From: Phytoactinopolyspora halotolerans
GTDB taxonomy: Bacteria; Actinomycetota; Actinomycetes; Jiangellales; Jiangellaceae
NCBI RefSeq assembly: GCF_010550675.1
Contig: NZ_JAAGOA010000004.1
Coordinates: 124,001-188,000, forward strand
Length of the DNA stretch: 64,000 bases
Direction of reading: 5' to 3'
The position numbers and the translations under genes were made by a program. Shown here piece by piece: positions 16,035 through 24,790 of the stretch; position 1 is the first letter of the stretch; each line of letters starts with the position of its first letter. The notes below the pieces were generated by a model, which saw only the letters and a list, made by a program, of their open reading frames with translations, was not told the origin of the DNA and did no database searches.

Positions 16035-17559
16035 TGCCGACCAGGGCAGCCAGGCCGAGCGCGCTGCGCGGGGCGTAGGCCATCCGCCACAATCCGCCGT
16101 GTGCCGCTCCGGCGGCCTCGTCCAGCCAGGGATGCTCACGCGGGGGCGCGGGTCGGCGCAGGTCGTGGACGAGCAGCGCGGCCATGAGTGTGTTGGCCGT
16201 GCCTGGTTCGAAGACCTCGACGCCGAACCGATGCGCCCCCGCGTACACCGTGGCCAGCGCGCGGTTCTTCATGACCGAGCGGGTCCGGGTGGGTGGGGCA
16301 ACGTTGAGGCTGACGGTGTGCCCGTCCGCGTGCGCCGTCGTTGCGCGCCAGCGTTGGAGCCGTTTGGCCAGCGCGTAGTTCGGGCCTTGTTGGGCGACGA
16401 GACTGTCGCAGATGCCCGGGTCGGAAGCGGGAACGTAGTTGCGTTGCAGCAGCCGGCCCGTGGACAGGATCTTCAATGGGCGGCGGATCAGCGCGAGCTT
16501 CGACCTCGCTTGATAGGCACGTACCGACTGCTCCACGGCGTCGGCGGGAACGGCGAACACGTCCGTCGGCGTGGCCAGAAAGGACAGTGCCGTGTCCGTC
16601 CGCTCCCTCATCAGGTGGGCGGAGAGCGCGTCCACGGCCATCGAGACCCGGACGTGGGTGGCGCCGTCGGCATAGGCGTAGTTTCCGAGCACCAGCCGGC
16701 CGTCCAGTTGCATGAGCCACTGGACCAGGGCGGGCAGCTCACGGAGCAGATCCGCACCGGCCCGTGATTCCAGGTCGCCGCTGCCGGGGCGGACCGGCAT
16801 GTGCAGCCGCCCGGCGTAACGACGGGCGGCGTCGGCCAGGCCTGTCCAGATGCCGGGGCGCGGCAGGTCGACGGCAGTGACGTCTCCGCCCCAGCGCAGA
16901 ACCGCCCGGACCGGACCCATCTCGGCGCCCGCGCCGAACGCGACCAGACGGACGTCCGACAGGTCCAGCCAGTCTGGGTTGGCCATGACCGTGCGCACGG
17001 CTTCCGCGGCGGAGGGCTCGAGCACGCCGGCGTCCACCCACGTGTCGAGCTGGCGGGCGAGCGCGTCACCGCTGAGGCGATCCCCGCGGTACGGCAAGAC
17101 CAGTTCGCGTTCCGGCGTGCCCGCACCGGTGACGACCGCCGTCTCGAAAGGTACGTCGGTCTGCTGGTTCAGCGCCTCGGCCAAGCTGATCTCGGCCTCG
17201 TCACCGGCACCGCGATCGGCACCGACCCCGGCACCGGCATCTGCACCGGCGCTCGTCTCGTCACGGGGACCGTCACCGGTGGCGTCGTCGGGCGGCACGA
17301 AGCGCATCCGGTCGTGCAGGGAGGCCAACCCGTCGGCGGCGATCTGCTGGGCGGCGGAAGCGGAGGTGAGCCCGGCCTCCACGAGCCGCCGGAAGTGCAG
17401 AAGGTAGCCTCGTCGCCAGTTCGTCTCGCCCTCCGCCGCGCGAGCACCCACCGCGTCCACTCCGCGCAATGCGTCCGCGACGACGGCACGTCCTAGCGCC
17501 GATGTGCTGCGTACGCCATCTGAGCTGCGCGGGAACACCACTCCGGACGGGTCGTCCAT
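16015..17559 (-). CDS. Conserved protein of unknown function (Rossmann-like motif, large)
   Basis: 514 residues that I cannot assign to a named family. Visible parts are an Ala/Gly/Asp-rich linker (about 90-120), then DVRLVAFGAGAEMGPVRAVL (about 210-230), which resembles a glycine-rich nucleotide or SAM-binding loop followed by VTAVDLPRPGIW, where the Asp would sit at the end of strand 2. It may therefore be a Rossmann-fold enzyme, possibly methyltransferase-like. The C-terminus has one or two weak hydrophobic stretches. ATG at 17559 is chosen because AGAGGA lies just upstream; a longer in-frame start has no such site. It is convergent with the SnoaL gene. Confidence 0.7.
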   Translation of the reverse strand: MDDPSGVVFPRSSDGVRSTSALGRAVVADALRGVDAVGARAAEGETNWRRGYLLHFRRLVEAGLTSASAAQQIAADGLASLHDRMRFVPPDDATGDGPRDETSAGADAGAGVGADRGAGDEAEISLAEALNQQTDVPFETAVVTGAGTPERELVLPYRGDRLSGDALARQLDTWVDAGVLEPSAAEAVRTVMANPDWLDLSDVRLVAFGAGAEMGPVRAVLRWGGDVTAVDLPRPGIWTGLADAARRYAGRLHMPVRPGSGDLESRAGADLLRELPALVQWLMQLDGRLVLGNYAYADGATHVRVSMAVDALSAHLMRERTDTALSFLATPTDVFAVPADAVEQSVRAYQARSKLALIRRPLKILSTGRLLQRNYVPASDPGICDSLVAQQGPNYALAKRLQRWRATTAHADGHTVSLNVAPPTRTRSVMKNRALATVYAGAHRFGVEVFEPGTANTLMAALLVHDLRRPAPPREHPWLDEAAGAAHGGLWRMAYAPRSALGLAALVGITGARA

Positions 17560-17819
17560 GACAATCCTCTGCTCAGCGGGGTGCAGTCGTGCCGCGACCG
17601 TAGCCAGCATCACGCCGACGGCACGGCACGCACGTATCCGTTGAAGATATCGCCTACCGGAACCGGGACGCGAGCACGCGCGCCGTATCCACGTCTGCCA
17701 TCAACCTGCTTCGCGCGGACGTGATTCACACGACCATGGACGCAGCCGGGCATCGGCGTCGTGTCCCGGGAGATGGTCGCGGCCGCGAGGGCGAACGTCC
17801 GCGTTTCGACGATAAAGAG

Positions 17820-17859
17820 TTGCCGTCATGACTATAGTGCGTGACCATGGTCATATGAC
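17820..17859 (+). promoter_or_regulatory. Promoter/operator of the toxin-antitoxin operon
   Basis: A TATAGT hexamer at 17833-17838 fits a -10 element. It is surrounded by three perfect palindromes: GTCATGAC (17825-17832), TGACCATGGTCA (17842-17853) and GTCATATGAC (17850-17859). Repeated GTCAT/ATGAC half sites over a promoter are what an autoregulating antitoxin would bind. No convincing -35 was found. Confidence 0.5.
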
Positions 17860-18106
17860 GGTACCTGCGGCTGAGAAAGGCGACACCCGGATCGCGGCCG
17901 GCCAGTTCAAGGCGACCTGCCTGAAGGTGTTGGACGAGGTCGCGGAGACACGGGCCCCGGTCACCATCACCAAGCGCGGCCGGCCCGTTGCCCGCCTGGT
18001 GCCGATTGAGCCTCCGGCGCCGCTGTTCGGTGCCCTCAGCGGGACGGTAGGCCGCTACGAGGATCTCATCAGTCCGATCGGTGATTCGTGGGATGCCATC
18101 CAATGA
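17855..18106 (+). CDS. Phd/YefM-type antitoxin
   Basis: 83 residues. DTRIAAGQFKATCLKVLDEV followed by PVTITKRGRPVARLVPI is the Phd/YefM DNA-binding half, and the C-terminal tail (SGTVGRYEDLISPIGDSWDA) would wrap the toxin. ATG at 17855 is preferred because the likely -10 element lies at 17833; a longer reading from ATG 17828 would run through it. The stop overlaps the PIN toxin start (ATGA), the usual antitoxin-toxin coupling. Autoregulation through the upstream palindromes is likely. Confidence 0.85.
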   Translation: MTVPAAEKGDTRIAAGQFKATCLKVLDEVAETRAPVTITKRGRPVARLVPIEPPAPLFGALSGTVGRYEDLISPIGDSWDAIQ

Positions 18107-18540
18107 TGCCGAGCGTGACGGCGGACAGCGGCGTCGTGCTCGACACTCACATCCTCGTGTGGCTGATGGCAGGCGACGCGCGGTTGTCGACAGAGACGCG
18201 CCAAGCCATCGAGAACGCCTCGTACGCGGCGGGTGTGAACGTCAGCGCGATCTCCTTGTGGGAGATCGCCATGCTGGTGGCCAAGGAACGGCTGCAGCTC
18301 ACACGCGATGTGGGCGAGTGGATCGATCTGGTCGTCGGCAACCCGGGGCTGAGCGTGGTGCCGCTGGCGCCGGAGATCGCGGTGGCCAGCACACGCCTTC
18401 CGGGGGAGATCCATCGAGATCCGGCCGACCGGATGATCGTGGCGACGGCTCGCACCCTGAATGCGACGCTGATCACGGCTGATCAGACATTGCTGAAATA
18501 TGGCGCCGCGGGCCACGTCGCGACCATGGCAGCCGGCTGA
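18103..18540 (+). CDS. PIN-domain toxin (VapC-like ribonuclease)
   Basis: 145 residues. PIN-domain acidic residues are present: Asp14 in VVLDTHILVW, Glu in SLWEIAMLVAK, and Asp in HRDPADRMIVATA followed by ATLITADQTLL. The family members are Mg-dependent ribonucleases that cut tRNA or other RNA when freed from the antitoxin. ATG overlaps the antitoxin stop by 4 nt. This is a typical Phd-PIN pair and often a mobile or accessory module. Confidence 0.88.
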   Translation: MMPSVTADSGVVLDTHILVWLMAGDARLSTETRQAIENASYAAGVNVSAISLWEIAMLVAKERLQLTRDVGEWIDLVVGNPGLSVVPLAPEIAVASTRLPGEIHRDPADRMIVATARTLNATLITADQTLLKYGAAGHVATMAAG

Positions 18541-18572
18541 CGGCCGGCCTCGGCGGACGGCCGGAGTCGGGA

Positions 18573-19025
18573 TCAACCGCGGCGACGGTCGAGAGCCCGG
18601 CCGGCGGGTACCTGAGCTGCCATGTCGCGTAGCAGGGTGAGGGCGGGCGCGACGGGGCGATCCCCGATGAGCGCGACGAGCCGGTCTTCGAGCCGTTGCT
18701 CGACCTCCACGACCTGCCGGGCCAGCTCCCGGCCGTGATCGGTCAACGTCAGCAGCACCTGGCGTCGGTCCTCCGGATTCGGCACCCGACGGACCAGGCC
18801 GGCGCTGACCAGGCGGTCGACGATGCGGCTGGGGTTGGTGCCGGACTCGCAGACCAGCATTTCGCCCAGCCCGTTGAGGGTCAGCGGTTCGCGTTCGGCG
18901 AGCAACCCGAGCGTCTCCGCCTGGGACGGTGTGAGTCCGAGCGGCCGGAGGTCGGTTGCCAGCTGGCGATTGCCTTCCCGCTGGAGCGCCAGGATCAGGT
19001 AGCGAAGCTCTGTGACCTCTCTCAT
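18573..19025 (-). CDS. MarR-family transcriptional regulator
   Basis: 150 residues. The winged helix is seen in LGLTPSQAETLGLLAEREPL, the recognition helix in GTNPSRIVDRLVSAGLV and the wing in RRVPNPEDRRQVLLTLTDHG. MarR proteins are dimeric repressors released by small phenolic or oxidative ligands. It follows the quinone reductase gene by 26 nt on the same strand, so it is co-transcribed and probably represses its own operon at the palindrome near 20130. A GAGGAG ribosome binding site lies somewhat far (about 13 nt) from the ATG. Confidence 0.88.
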   Translation of the reverse strand: MREVTELRYLILALQREGNRQLATDLRPLGLTPSQAETLGLLAEREPLTLNGLGEMLVCESGTNPSRIVDRLVSAGLVRRVPNPEDRRQVLLTLTDHGRELARQVVEVEQRLEDRLVALIGDRPVAPALTLLRDMAAQVPAGRALDRRRG

Positions 19026-19051
19026 CTGTGTGGCGTTCTCCTCGGGGCGGG

Positions 19052-20086
19052 TCAGGTGGTCAGCACAAGTTTGCCGGATGCTTCGCGCCGCTGAAGGGCG
19101 TGGTGGGCGTCCGCGGCCTTCTCCAATGCGAACGTCGCGCCGACGACGGGCTCGATCTCGCCGGTCGCCGCCATCGTCAGCAGCCGCTCTAGGCTGTCGC
19201 GGTACCAGTGGTGGTCCGAGGCGATCTGCCGCGGCACCATGCACAGCGCAGTGCGCTTGCCGGGCCGCAGTCCGAGCAGCGTCACGGTCAGCGCGCCGCG
19301 GATGGTGTCGGCCACCATGTGTCCGGGGCGTCCGGAGAACGCATAGCTGACCAGGACACCGCGCGGCGCGAGTATGCGAAGTCCTCTGCGCAGGTAGTCA
19401 CCGCCGATGTGGTCGAACACGGCCTGCACACCGTGCGGTTCCTCGCGCTTGATCACTTGCTCGAAGTCGTCGCGGCGGTAGTCGATGACGCGCACGCCGG
19501 CGTCCGCGAGCATGTCCTGCGCCGTCGCGGACGACGCGGTGCCATAGATGCGGACGCCGGCCCGGTGTGCGAGCTGGACGACGGCGCGTCCGACGCCACC
19601 GCTGACCCCGTGCACCAGGATCGCGTGGCCCTCGCGGACGTGGCCATGGGTCTCTAAGAGGCTCAGCGCGGTGAGGTAGTCCAGGGGAATGGAGGCGGCG
19701 GCGATGGTGTCGAGACCGTCGGGCACCGGGACCGGCAACCAGTCCGGCATCGTGACGTACTCGCTGTATGCGCCCATGTGCGGTAGGGAAGCGGCGACGC
19801 GTGTCCCGGGCTGCGCCCACCGTGGTACCGCGCCGGAAGAGCCGGGCCGGGCGTCCACCACCTCACCGACCAGCTCGTATCCCGGTGTGAGCGGCGTGCG
19901 TCGCTGCAGGAGGTAGTCGCCGGTACGGGCCATGATGTCGGTGAAACCGACGCCGGCTGCCAGCACCTTCACGCGCACTGCCCCTGATGGTGGCGCCGGG
20001 AGCACCTCGTCGACCAACCGCAGCTCATCGACGTCGCCGAATCTCTCGACGACGATCCTCCGGTTGGGAATGTCTGGAAGCTCCAT
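19052..20086 (-). CDS. NADPH:quinone reductase-like zinc-independent MDR oxidoreductase
   Basis: 344 residues of the medium-chain dehydrogenase/reductase superfamily. The N-terminal GroES-like domain includes VKVLAAGVGFTDIMARTGDY and PGYELVGEV, and the nucleotide-binding site is VHGVSGGVGRAVVQLA. The Cys/His zinc ligands of true alcohol dehydrogenases are missing, which fits the quinone oxidoreductase branch. It likely reduces quinones or reactive carbonyls with NADPH in the cytosol. ATG at 20086 has GGAG 7 nt upstream. It is the first gene of an operon with marR. Confidence 0.87.
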   Translation of the reverse strand: MELPDIPNRRIVVERFGDVDELRLVDEVLPAPPSGAVRVKVLAAGVGFTDIMARTGDYLLQRRTPLTPGYELVGEVVDARPGSSGAVPRWAQPGTRVAASLPHMGAYSEYVTMPDWLPVPVPDGLDTIAAASIPLDYLTALSLLETHGHVREGHAILVHGVSGGVGRAVVQLAHRAGVRIYGTASSATAQDMLADAGVRVIDYRRDDFEQVIKREEPHGVQAVFDHIGGDYLRRGLRILAPRGVLVSYAFSGRPGHMVADTIRGALTVTLLGLRPGKRTALCMVPRQIASDHHWYRDSLERLLTMAATGEIEPVVGATFALEKAADAHHALQRREASGKLVLTT

Positions 20087-20127
20087 GACCACGCTCCTGG
20101 TCTCTCGCTATCGGCATTAGATGTCAT

Positions 20128-20157
20128 GACACTATATGTCGCGACATCTAATGTCAA
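20128..20157 (-). promoter_or_regulatory. qor-marR promoter with operator in the spacer
   Basis: Read on the minus strand, TTGACA (20152-20157), a 17-nt spacer and TAGTGT (20129-20134) make a near-consensus sigma-70 promoter. A 28-nt imperfect palindrome (20128-20155, arms matching at 12 of 14 positions, centre TGTCGCGACA) covers the spacer and -10, ideal for repression by the operon's own MarR protein. An extra ATGTCATGACA-type half site continues towards the gene. Confidence 0.75.
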
Positions 20158-20323
20158 GCCGGTATCCCGTATGTGTGGCCGAGTGCCTGCGGTGCAGGGG
20201 CGCACGCGGACGGTGGGGGAGCGTGCCCGGATGGCGAGAATTCATCCGGGCAAGCCTTGACATACCGGAAAGATCTCCGAGATGGTCTAGACCTCACTGC
20301 GATCTTTCCCGAGAGGAGACCTG

Positions 20324-21916
20324 ATGCAACGTCGGGCCCGGAACGTCATCGCAACCCTCGCCGCCGGCGGCGTCGTGGCCGCCATCAACGTCGTCCCGTC
20401 GGCGCTTCCATCGGCGGATAGCACGAACGAGCTGGACCCGGCCGCTAAGGAACTGGCGGCCGATATAGACGAAATCCTCGCCGACCCCCGGATGGACGGC
20501 AGCCAGGTCTCCGTCGTCGTCGCCGAGGCTGAGACCGGCGACGTGCTCTACGAGCGCGACGGCGATGACCGGCTGATGCCGGCGTCGAACAAGAAACTGT
20601 TCACCGCGGCCGCGGCCATGGACGTCCTCGGCCCGGACTACACGTTCGACACCACGGTGGAGACCGACGCCCGTCACGCGGGCCGGATCCTTGCGGGCGA
20701 TCTGTACCTGCGCGGCACCGGAGACCCGACGATGCTGGCCGAAGACTACGAGGCGCTGGCGGATGAGATCGCCGACGCGGGTATCGAACGTGTGCACGGC
20801 GCCGTCGTCGTCGACGACACGTGGTTCGACGACCGGCGGCTCGGGCTCGGCTGGAACTGGGATGACGAGCAGTACTACTACTCGGCGCAGATCTCCGCGC
20901 TGAGTATCGCCCCGGACACCGACTACGACGCGGGGACGGTCATCGTCCGCGTCGAACCCGGTAGCCGCGCGGGCGACGCCGCCGAGGTCACCGTGATCCC
21001 GGAGAACGATTACGTGGAGATCGTCAACGACGCCACCACGACGGATGCGGGCAGCGGCCGGAACATCTCCATCGAACGCGCACATGGCCAGGAGGAGATA
21101 CGAGTCTCCGGCACCATCGCCACCGACTCCGCGGCGACGTCGCAGTGGCGCGCGGTATGGGAACCCACCGGCCTGGCCGCGGATGTCTTCGTCCGGGCGC
21201 TGCAGGAACGCGGGGTGCGGGTACGCGAAGGGGTGGAGTTCGGGCCGACGCCGGACGACGCACGGGTGCTTGCGTCGCACGAGTCGATGCCGCTGAGTGA
21301 GCTGCTGATCCCGTTCATGAAGCTGAGCAACAACGGTCACGCCGAGGTTCTGATCAAGGCGATGGGGCGCGAGGCCGCGGGTGCGGGCACCTGGCCGGCC
21401 GGGCTCGACGTCATGGACGACACGATGGAGGCTTGGGGCCTCGACACCGGCACGATCGGGTCCGTGGACGGGTCCGGCCTGTCCCGGCGCAACTGGATCC
21501 CGCCGAACGAGATCATCCAGCTGCTGCTCGCGGTCCAGGATGAGCCGTGGTACGACGCGTGGTACGAGTCGTTGCCGGTCGCCGGGGTGGAGGAGCGATT
21601 CGTCGGCGGCACGCTCCGGTTCCGGATGGACGGCACCGCCGCCGACGGTAACGTGCGCGGCAAGACCGGCACCCTGACCGGCGCCACCGGCCTATCCGGA
21701 TACGTGACCACCGCCGACGGCGACGAGCTGGTCTACTCGATCCTGCTGAACAACTACCTCAGCTCCAAGCCCAGCGACATCGAGGACGCGATCGCCATCC
21801 GGTTGGCCGAGCACACCGAGGGCGGCGAGCCGTCGGCGACGACGTTCCGCGCGCCGCCCGAACCTCGTACGGATCAGCCCGGCGACCTGGAATGCTCCTG
21901 GACCAAGGCCTGCTGA
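20324..21916 (+). CDS. dacB: D-alanyl-D-alanine carboxypeptidase/endopeptidase (PBP4 family)
   Basis: 530 residues of the S13 peptidase class. A signal sequence or anchor occupies residues 1-30. The three active-site motifs are present in order: SxxK as Ser88-Asn-Lys-Lys, SxN as Ser335-Asn-Asn and KTG as Lys447-Thr-Gly, with the long insertion between the first two that is characteristic of PBP4. It trims D-Ala or cross-bridges in peptidoglycan outside the membrane. AGGAGACCTG precedes the ATG. A TTGACA at 20257-20262 might be its -35, but the matching -10 is weak. A palindromic repeat follows the stop by 23 nt. Confidence 0.93.
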   Translation: MQRRARNVIATLAAGGVVAAINVVPSALPSADSTNELDPAAKELAADIDEILADPRMDGSQVSVVVAEAETGDVLYERDGDDRLMPASNKKLFTAAAAMDVLGPDYTFDTTVETDARHAGRILAGDLYLRGTGDPTMLAEDYEALADEIADAGIERVHGAVVVDDTWFDDRRLGLGWNWDDEQYYYSAQISALSIAPDTDYDAGTVIVRVEPGSRAGDAAEVTVIPENDYVEIVNDATTTDAGSGRNISIERAHGQEEIRVSGTIATDSAATSQWRAVWEPTGLAADVFVRALQERGVRVREGVEFGPTPDDARVLASHESMPLSELLIPFMKLSNNGHAEVLIKAMGREAAGAGTWPAGLDVMDDTMEAWGLDTGTIGSVDGSGLSRRNWIPPNEIIQLLLAVQDEPWYDAWYESLPVAGVEERFVGGTLRFRMDGTAADGNVRGKTGTLTGATGLSGYVTTADGDELVYSILLNNYLSSKPSDIEDAIAIRLAEHTEGGEPSATTFRAPPEPRTDQPGDLECSWTKAC

Positions 21917-21938
21917 CCGCCTCCCTCCCATCCACCAT

Positions 21939-21993
21939 CCATGATCATGAACACTAACCGTGCTATGAGAACGGTAAGTGTTCATGATCATGG
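21939..21993. repeat. Palindromic repeat family P1, copy a
   Basis: Arms 21939-21961 and 21971-21993 (23 nt, one mismatch) around a 9-nt loop; both ends carry CATGATCATG. Copies occur at 37730 and 50667. It lies just after the dacB stop, so it may act as a transcription terminator, though no U-run follows. Confidence 0.85.
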
Positions 21994-22163
21994 TCGAGGC
22001 GGCTCGCACGGCGCGGCCGTTCGACCGCGACTGCTGGATGCGCAAGCTCTGAGCTGGTAGCCTTACAGAAAGGCTCCTCGAGGTGCCTGCCAGGAAAGCC
22101 TGCGTTGCTGCCAGCGCTGCCCCAACAGGGGATCGGCTCCTGGAGGCTCCTCGGGGAGTCTTT

Positions 22164-23009
22164 TCAGTATGGGCTTTTGCAGTCTGGGCATGGCCACCAC
22201 GGTTGAGTAAATGCCAGCTTGCTGTTCGGCCTCACCTGCATTCCTAGGCTTATTACACATTCTTCGGATCTGCGGATTTGGTGCCAAATCTTGAGTAAGT
22301 AGGCACCCTCCGTATTCTGCCACACGTTTGGCCAGAACGCTGCCTTGAGGAAGCCCGCGTATACATCGGCGATCTGGCTCATCTCGTACTTGTCAGAACT
22401 CACCCAGCTCAGTTTGGAAACGAGGTCGAAAGGAACATTCTTGTCCTGCCGTTTCTTGATCTGGAAGTATCGGTGTGTGTCTGTATGGTCGTGCTTCTTG
22501 ACGTGGGAGAAATGCACCTTTACCTGCCGTTTCCCGTCCGGCCAAGCGCGTGCTGCCCACAGGACACGTTGAAGTCCGGCATACGCTATGACGTTGTAGA
22601 AGAGCGTGACGTCGTCGCGGTACGTGCCATCGCTGAGTTGCGACTTGTCTGCGACCACGTACACAACCCTCAGACCTTTTAGTGTGCTGAGAATGTTGGC
22701 TGCATGGACACGACGATCGTGATTCTTGAGATCGTCCTTCCAGGAGAGCGGCCTATCGCTTGGCACATTGAAGTCCGTCCGTAACCGGCCCAGGGCCTGT
22801 CGTGCTGATCGTTCCGCATCATCATCCACCATCACGGCCGCCATTCCGAAGATCGGGCTGGCTCTGCCCTTCAATATTCCGCGGTCCCCTGTCTCGTCGA
22901 TATAGGCCCGGAGGAGCGGCAGTTTGTGCGTCTCTGGCGGCGCTACGAACGGCTGGTAGTCGATCGAAGCCGAGAGTCGATTGGAGGTGGTCGGAGCGAC
23001 GTTCGGCAT
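22164..23009 (-). CDS. DUF3800 domain protein
   Basis: 281 residues. LLRAYIDETGDRGI with a following VDDD stretch, SWKDDLKN, then YVVADKSQL, and near the end DKYEMSQIADVYAGFLKAAF match the DUF3800 pattern, a family of probable RNase H-like fold proteins common in mobile and defence islands. Function is not established. The coding region is clearly lower in GC and uses AT-rich codons unlike its neighbours, which suggests horizontal gain. It stands alone between dacB and recO. I chose the ATG at 23009. Confidence 0.78.
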   Translation of the reverse strand: MPNVAPTTSNRLSASIDYQPFVAPPETHKLPLLRAYIDETGDRGILKGRASPIFGMAAVMVDDDAERSARQALGRLRTDFNVPSDRPLSWKDDLKNHDRRVHAANILSTLKGLRVVYVVADKSQLSDGTYRDDVTLFYNVIAYAGLQRVLWAARAWPDGKRQVKVHFSHVKKHDHTDTHRYFQIKKRQDKNVPFDLVSKLSWVSSDKYEMSQIADVYAGFLKAAFWPNVWQNTEGAYLLKIWHQIRRSEECVISLGMQVRPNSKLAFTQPWWPCPDCKSPY

Positions 23010-23139
23010 GGAAGTTGATCTTACGATTGCTCGTAGCTATAGCCAAACGCGTGACGTTGCGGACGGTTGAGTTCTGGTGTGGTCACCTCGTCGGCGAGTC
23101 GAGTCCGGGATGTCGGCGGCGTGACGGACAATAGGGGGC

Positions 23140-23916
23140 GTGAGTCTCTATCGTGACGAAGGGGTTGTGCTGCGCACCCAGAAGCTGGGTGAGGCGGATC
23201 GTATCGTCACGCTGCTGACCAGGGAGAACGGGCGCATCCGGGCGGCCGCCAAGGGGGTGCGGCGCACCACCAGCCGGTTCGGCGCCCGTCTGGAACCGTT
23301 CATGCAGGTCGACGTCCAGCTGGCCACCGGACGGACGCTGGACGTGGTCACTCAGGTGGAGACGCTGTCCCCGTACGGCACCCGGATCTGTGCCGACTAC
23401 GGTCGGTACACCGCCGGCTCCGCCATCCTGGAGACGGCGGAACGGCTCAGCGCCGAGGAGCGCGAGCCGGCCCTGCAGCACTACCTTCTGCTGGTGGGCG
23501 CGTTGCGGGCACTCGTCGGCGGCGAGCACGACCCGGCGCTGGTGCTCGACGCGTATCTGCTGCGTGGTCTGGCGATCGCCGGGTTCGCTCCGAGTTTCAC
23601 CGACTGCGCGCGCTGCAGCGCGGACGGGCCGCACCGGCTCTTCTCGGTGCAGGCCGGCGGCATGGTGTGCCCGGCGTGTCGTCCCGCAGGCACCGTGGCG
23701 CCGTCGATCGACACCGTTGCGCTGCTGAGCGCGCTGCTGACCGGCGACTGGGAGATCGCCGACGCCAGCGGTTCGCGGGCGCGCCGGGAGGCCAGCGGGA
23801 TCACGGCCGCGTTCCTGCAGTGGCATCTGGAGCGTGGCCTGCGGTCGCTTCCCCTCGTCGAGCGGGTATATCGGGAGCGGAATGTGATCGACGACGAGCA
23901 GGTGATCCAGGCGTGA
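23140..23916 (+). CDS. recO: DNA repair protein RecO
   Basis: 258 residues. An N-terminal OB-fold ([38 protein letters not shown]) is followed by the helical domain with a Cys4 zinc site (CARC, then CPAC). RecO helps RecR load RecA onto SSB-coated gaps. The GTG start at 23140 agrees with the family N-terminus. It overlaps uppS by 4 nt, the recO-uppS pair being usual in actinobacteria. Confidence 0.95.
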   Translation: MSLYRDEGVVLRTQKLGEADRIVTLLTRENGRIRAAAKGVRRTTSRFGARLEPFMQVDVQLATGRTLDVVTQVETLSPYGTRICADYGRYTAGSAILETAERLSAEEREPALQHYLLLVGALRALVGGEHDPALVLDAYLLRGLAIAGFAPSFTDCARCSADGPHRLFSVQAGGMVCPACRPAGTVAPSIDTVALLSALLTGDWEIADASGSRARREASGITAAFLQWHLERGLRSLPLVERVYRERNVIDDEQVIQA

Positions 23917-24701
23917 GCAGACGCGAGTACGCATCGCCGCCTCCGCACCCGTCCGGTGCGACGCCGCCCCCGATCCCGGCGGATCTGGTGCCCCGGCACG
24001 TGGCGTTGATCATGGACGGGAACGGGCGGTGGGCGAACAGCCGCGGCCTGCCGCGCACCAAGGGGCACGAAGCGGGCGAGTCGTCGCTGCTGGACGTGAT
24101 CCACGGGGCCATCGAGATGGGTATCGGCTGCCTGTCGGCGTACGCCTTCTCCACCGAGAACTGGCGCCGCTCGACGGACGAGGTGCGGTTCCTGATGGGG
24201 TTCAACCGGGAGGTGATCCGCCGTCGCCGCGATGAGCTGGACGCGATGGGGGTGCGGATCCGCTGGGCCGGACGTCGCCCCCGGCTGTGGAAGAGCGTCA
24301 TCGACGAGCTTGTCGAGGCAGAGCGTCGGACCCGGCACAATGACGTGATCACGCTGCAGTTCTGCGTGAACTATGGCGGCCGGGCCGAGCTCGGCGACGC
24401 CGCCGCCGCGCTGGCCGCGGACGTCGCCTCCGGCAAGGTCAACCCGAAGCGGGTCAACGAGAAGACGCTGGCCCGCTACCTGTACAACGCCGACCTGCCG
24501 GAGGTGGACCTGTTCGTCCGGTCCTCCGGCGAGCAGCGCACGTCGAACTTCATGCTCTGGCAGTCGGCGTACGCGGAGATGGTCTTCCTGGACACGCTCT
24601 GGCCCGACTTCGACCGGCGCGATCTATGGCGTGCGGTGGAGATCTACGCGAAGCGGGACCGGCGCTACGGCGGCGCCGACCCTAGCGCCCCGGCCGTCTG
24701 A
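23913..24701 (+). CDS. uppS: Polyprenyl diphosphate synthase (UppS family)
   Basis: 262 residues. The cis-prenyltransferase signature [13 protein letters not shown] with its catalytic Asp, then [11 protein letters not shown] and [19 protein letters not shown] are all present. It condenses isopentenyl diphosphate units into the C50-C55 lipid carrier for cell-wall synthesis. GTG overlaps the recO stop (GTGA), so they are translationally coupled. It has a short proline-rich N-terminal extension (about residues 6-20). Confidence 0.95.
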   Translation: MSRREYASPPPHPSGATPPPIPADLVPRHVALIMDGNGRWANSRGLPRTKGHEAGESSLLDVIHGAIEMGIGCLSAYAFSTENWRRSTDEVRFLMGFNREVIRRRRDELDAMGVRIRWAGRRPRLWKSVIDELVEAERRTRHNDVITLQFCVNYGGRAELGDAAAALAADVASGKVNPKRVNEKTLARYLYNADLPEVDLFVRSSGEQRTSNFMLWQSAYAEMVFLDTLWPDFDRRDLWRAVEIYAKRDRRYGGADPSAPAV

Positions 24702-24790
24702 CTCGCCACCCTCGCCGCCCCGCCCTTCGCCATCATCATCGACTGCTGGACCGGTCACAGCGGGTATGGCGCGCGTCTCATCGCTGATGA

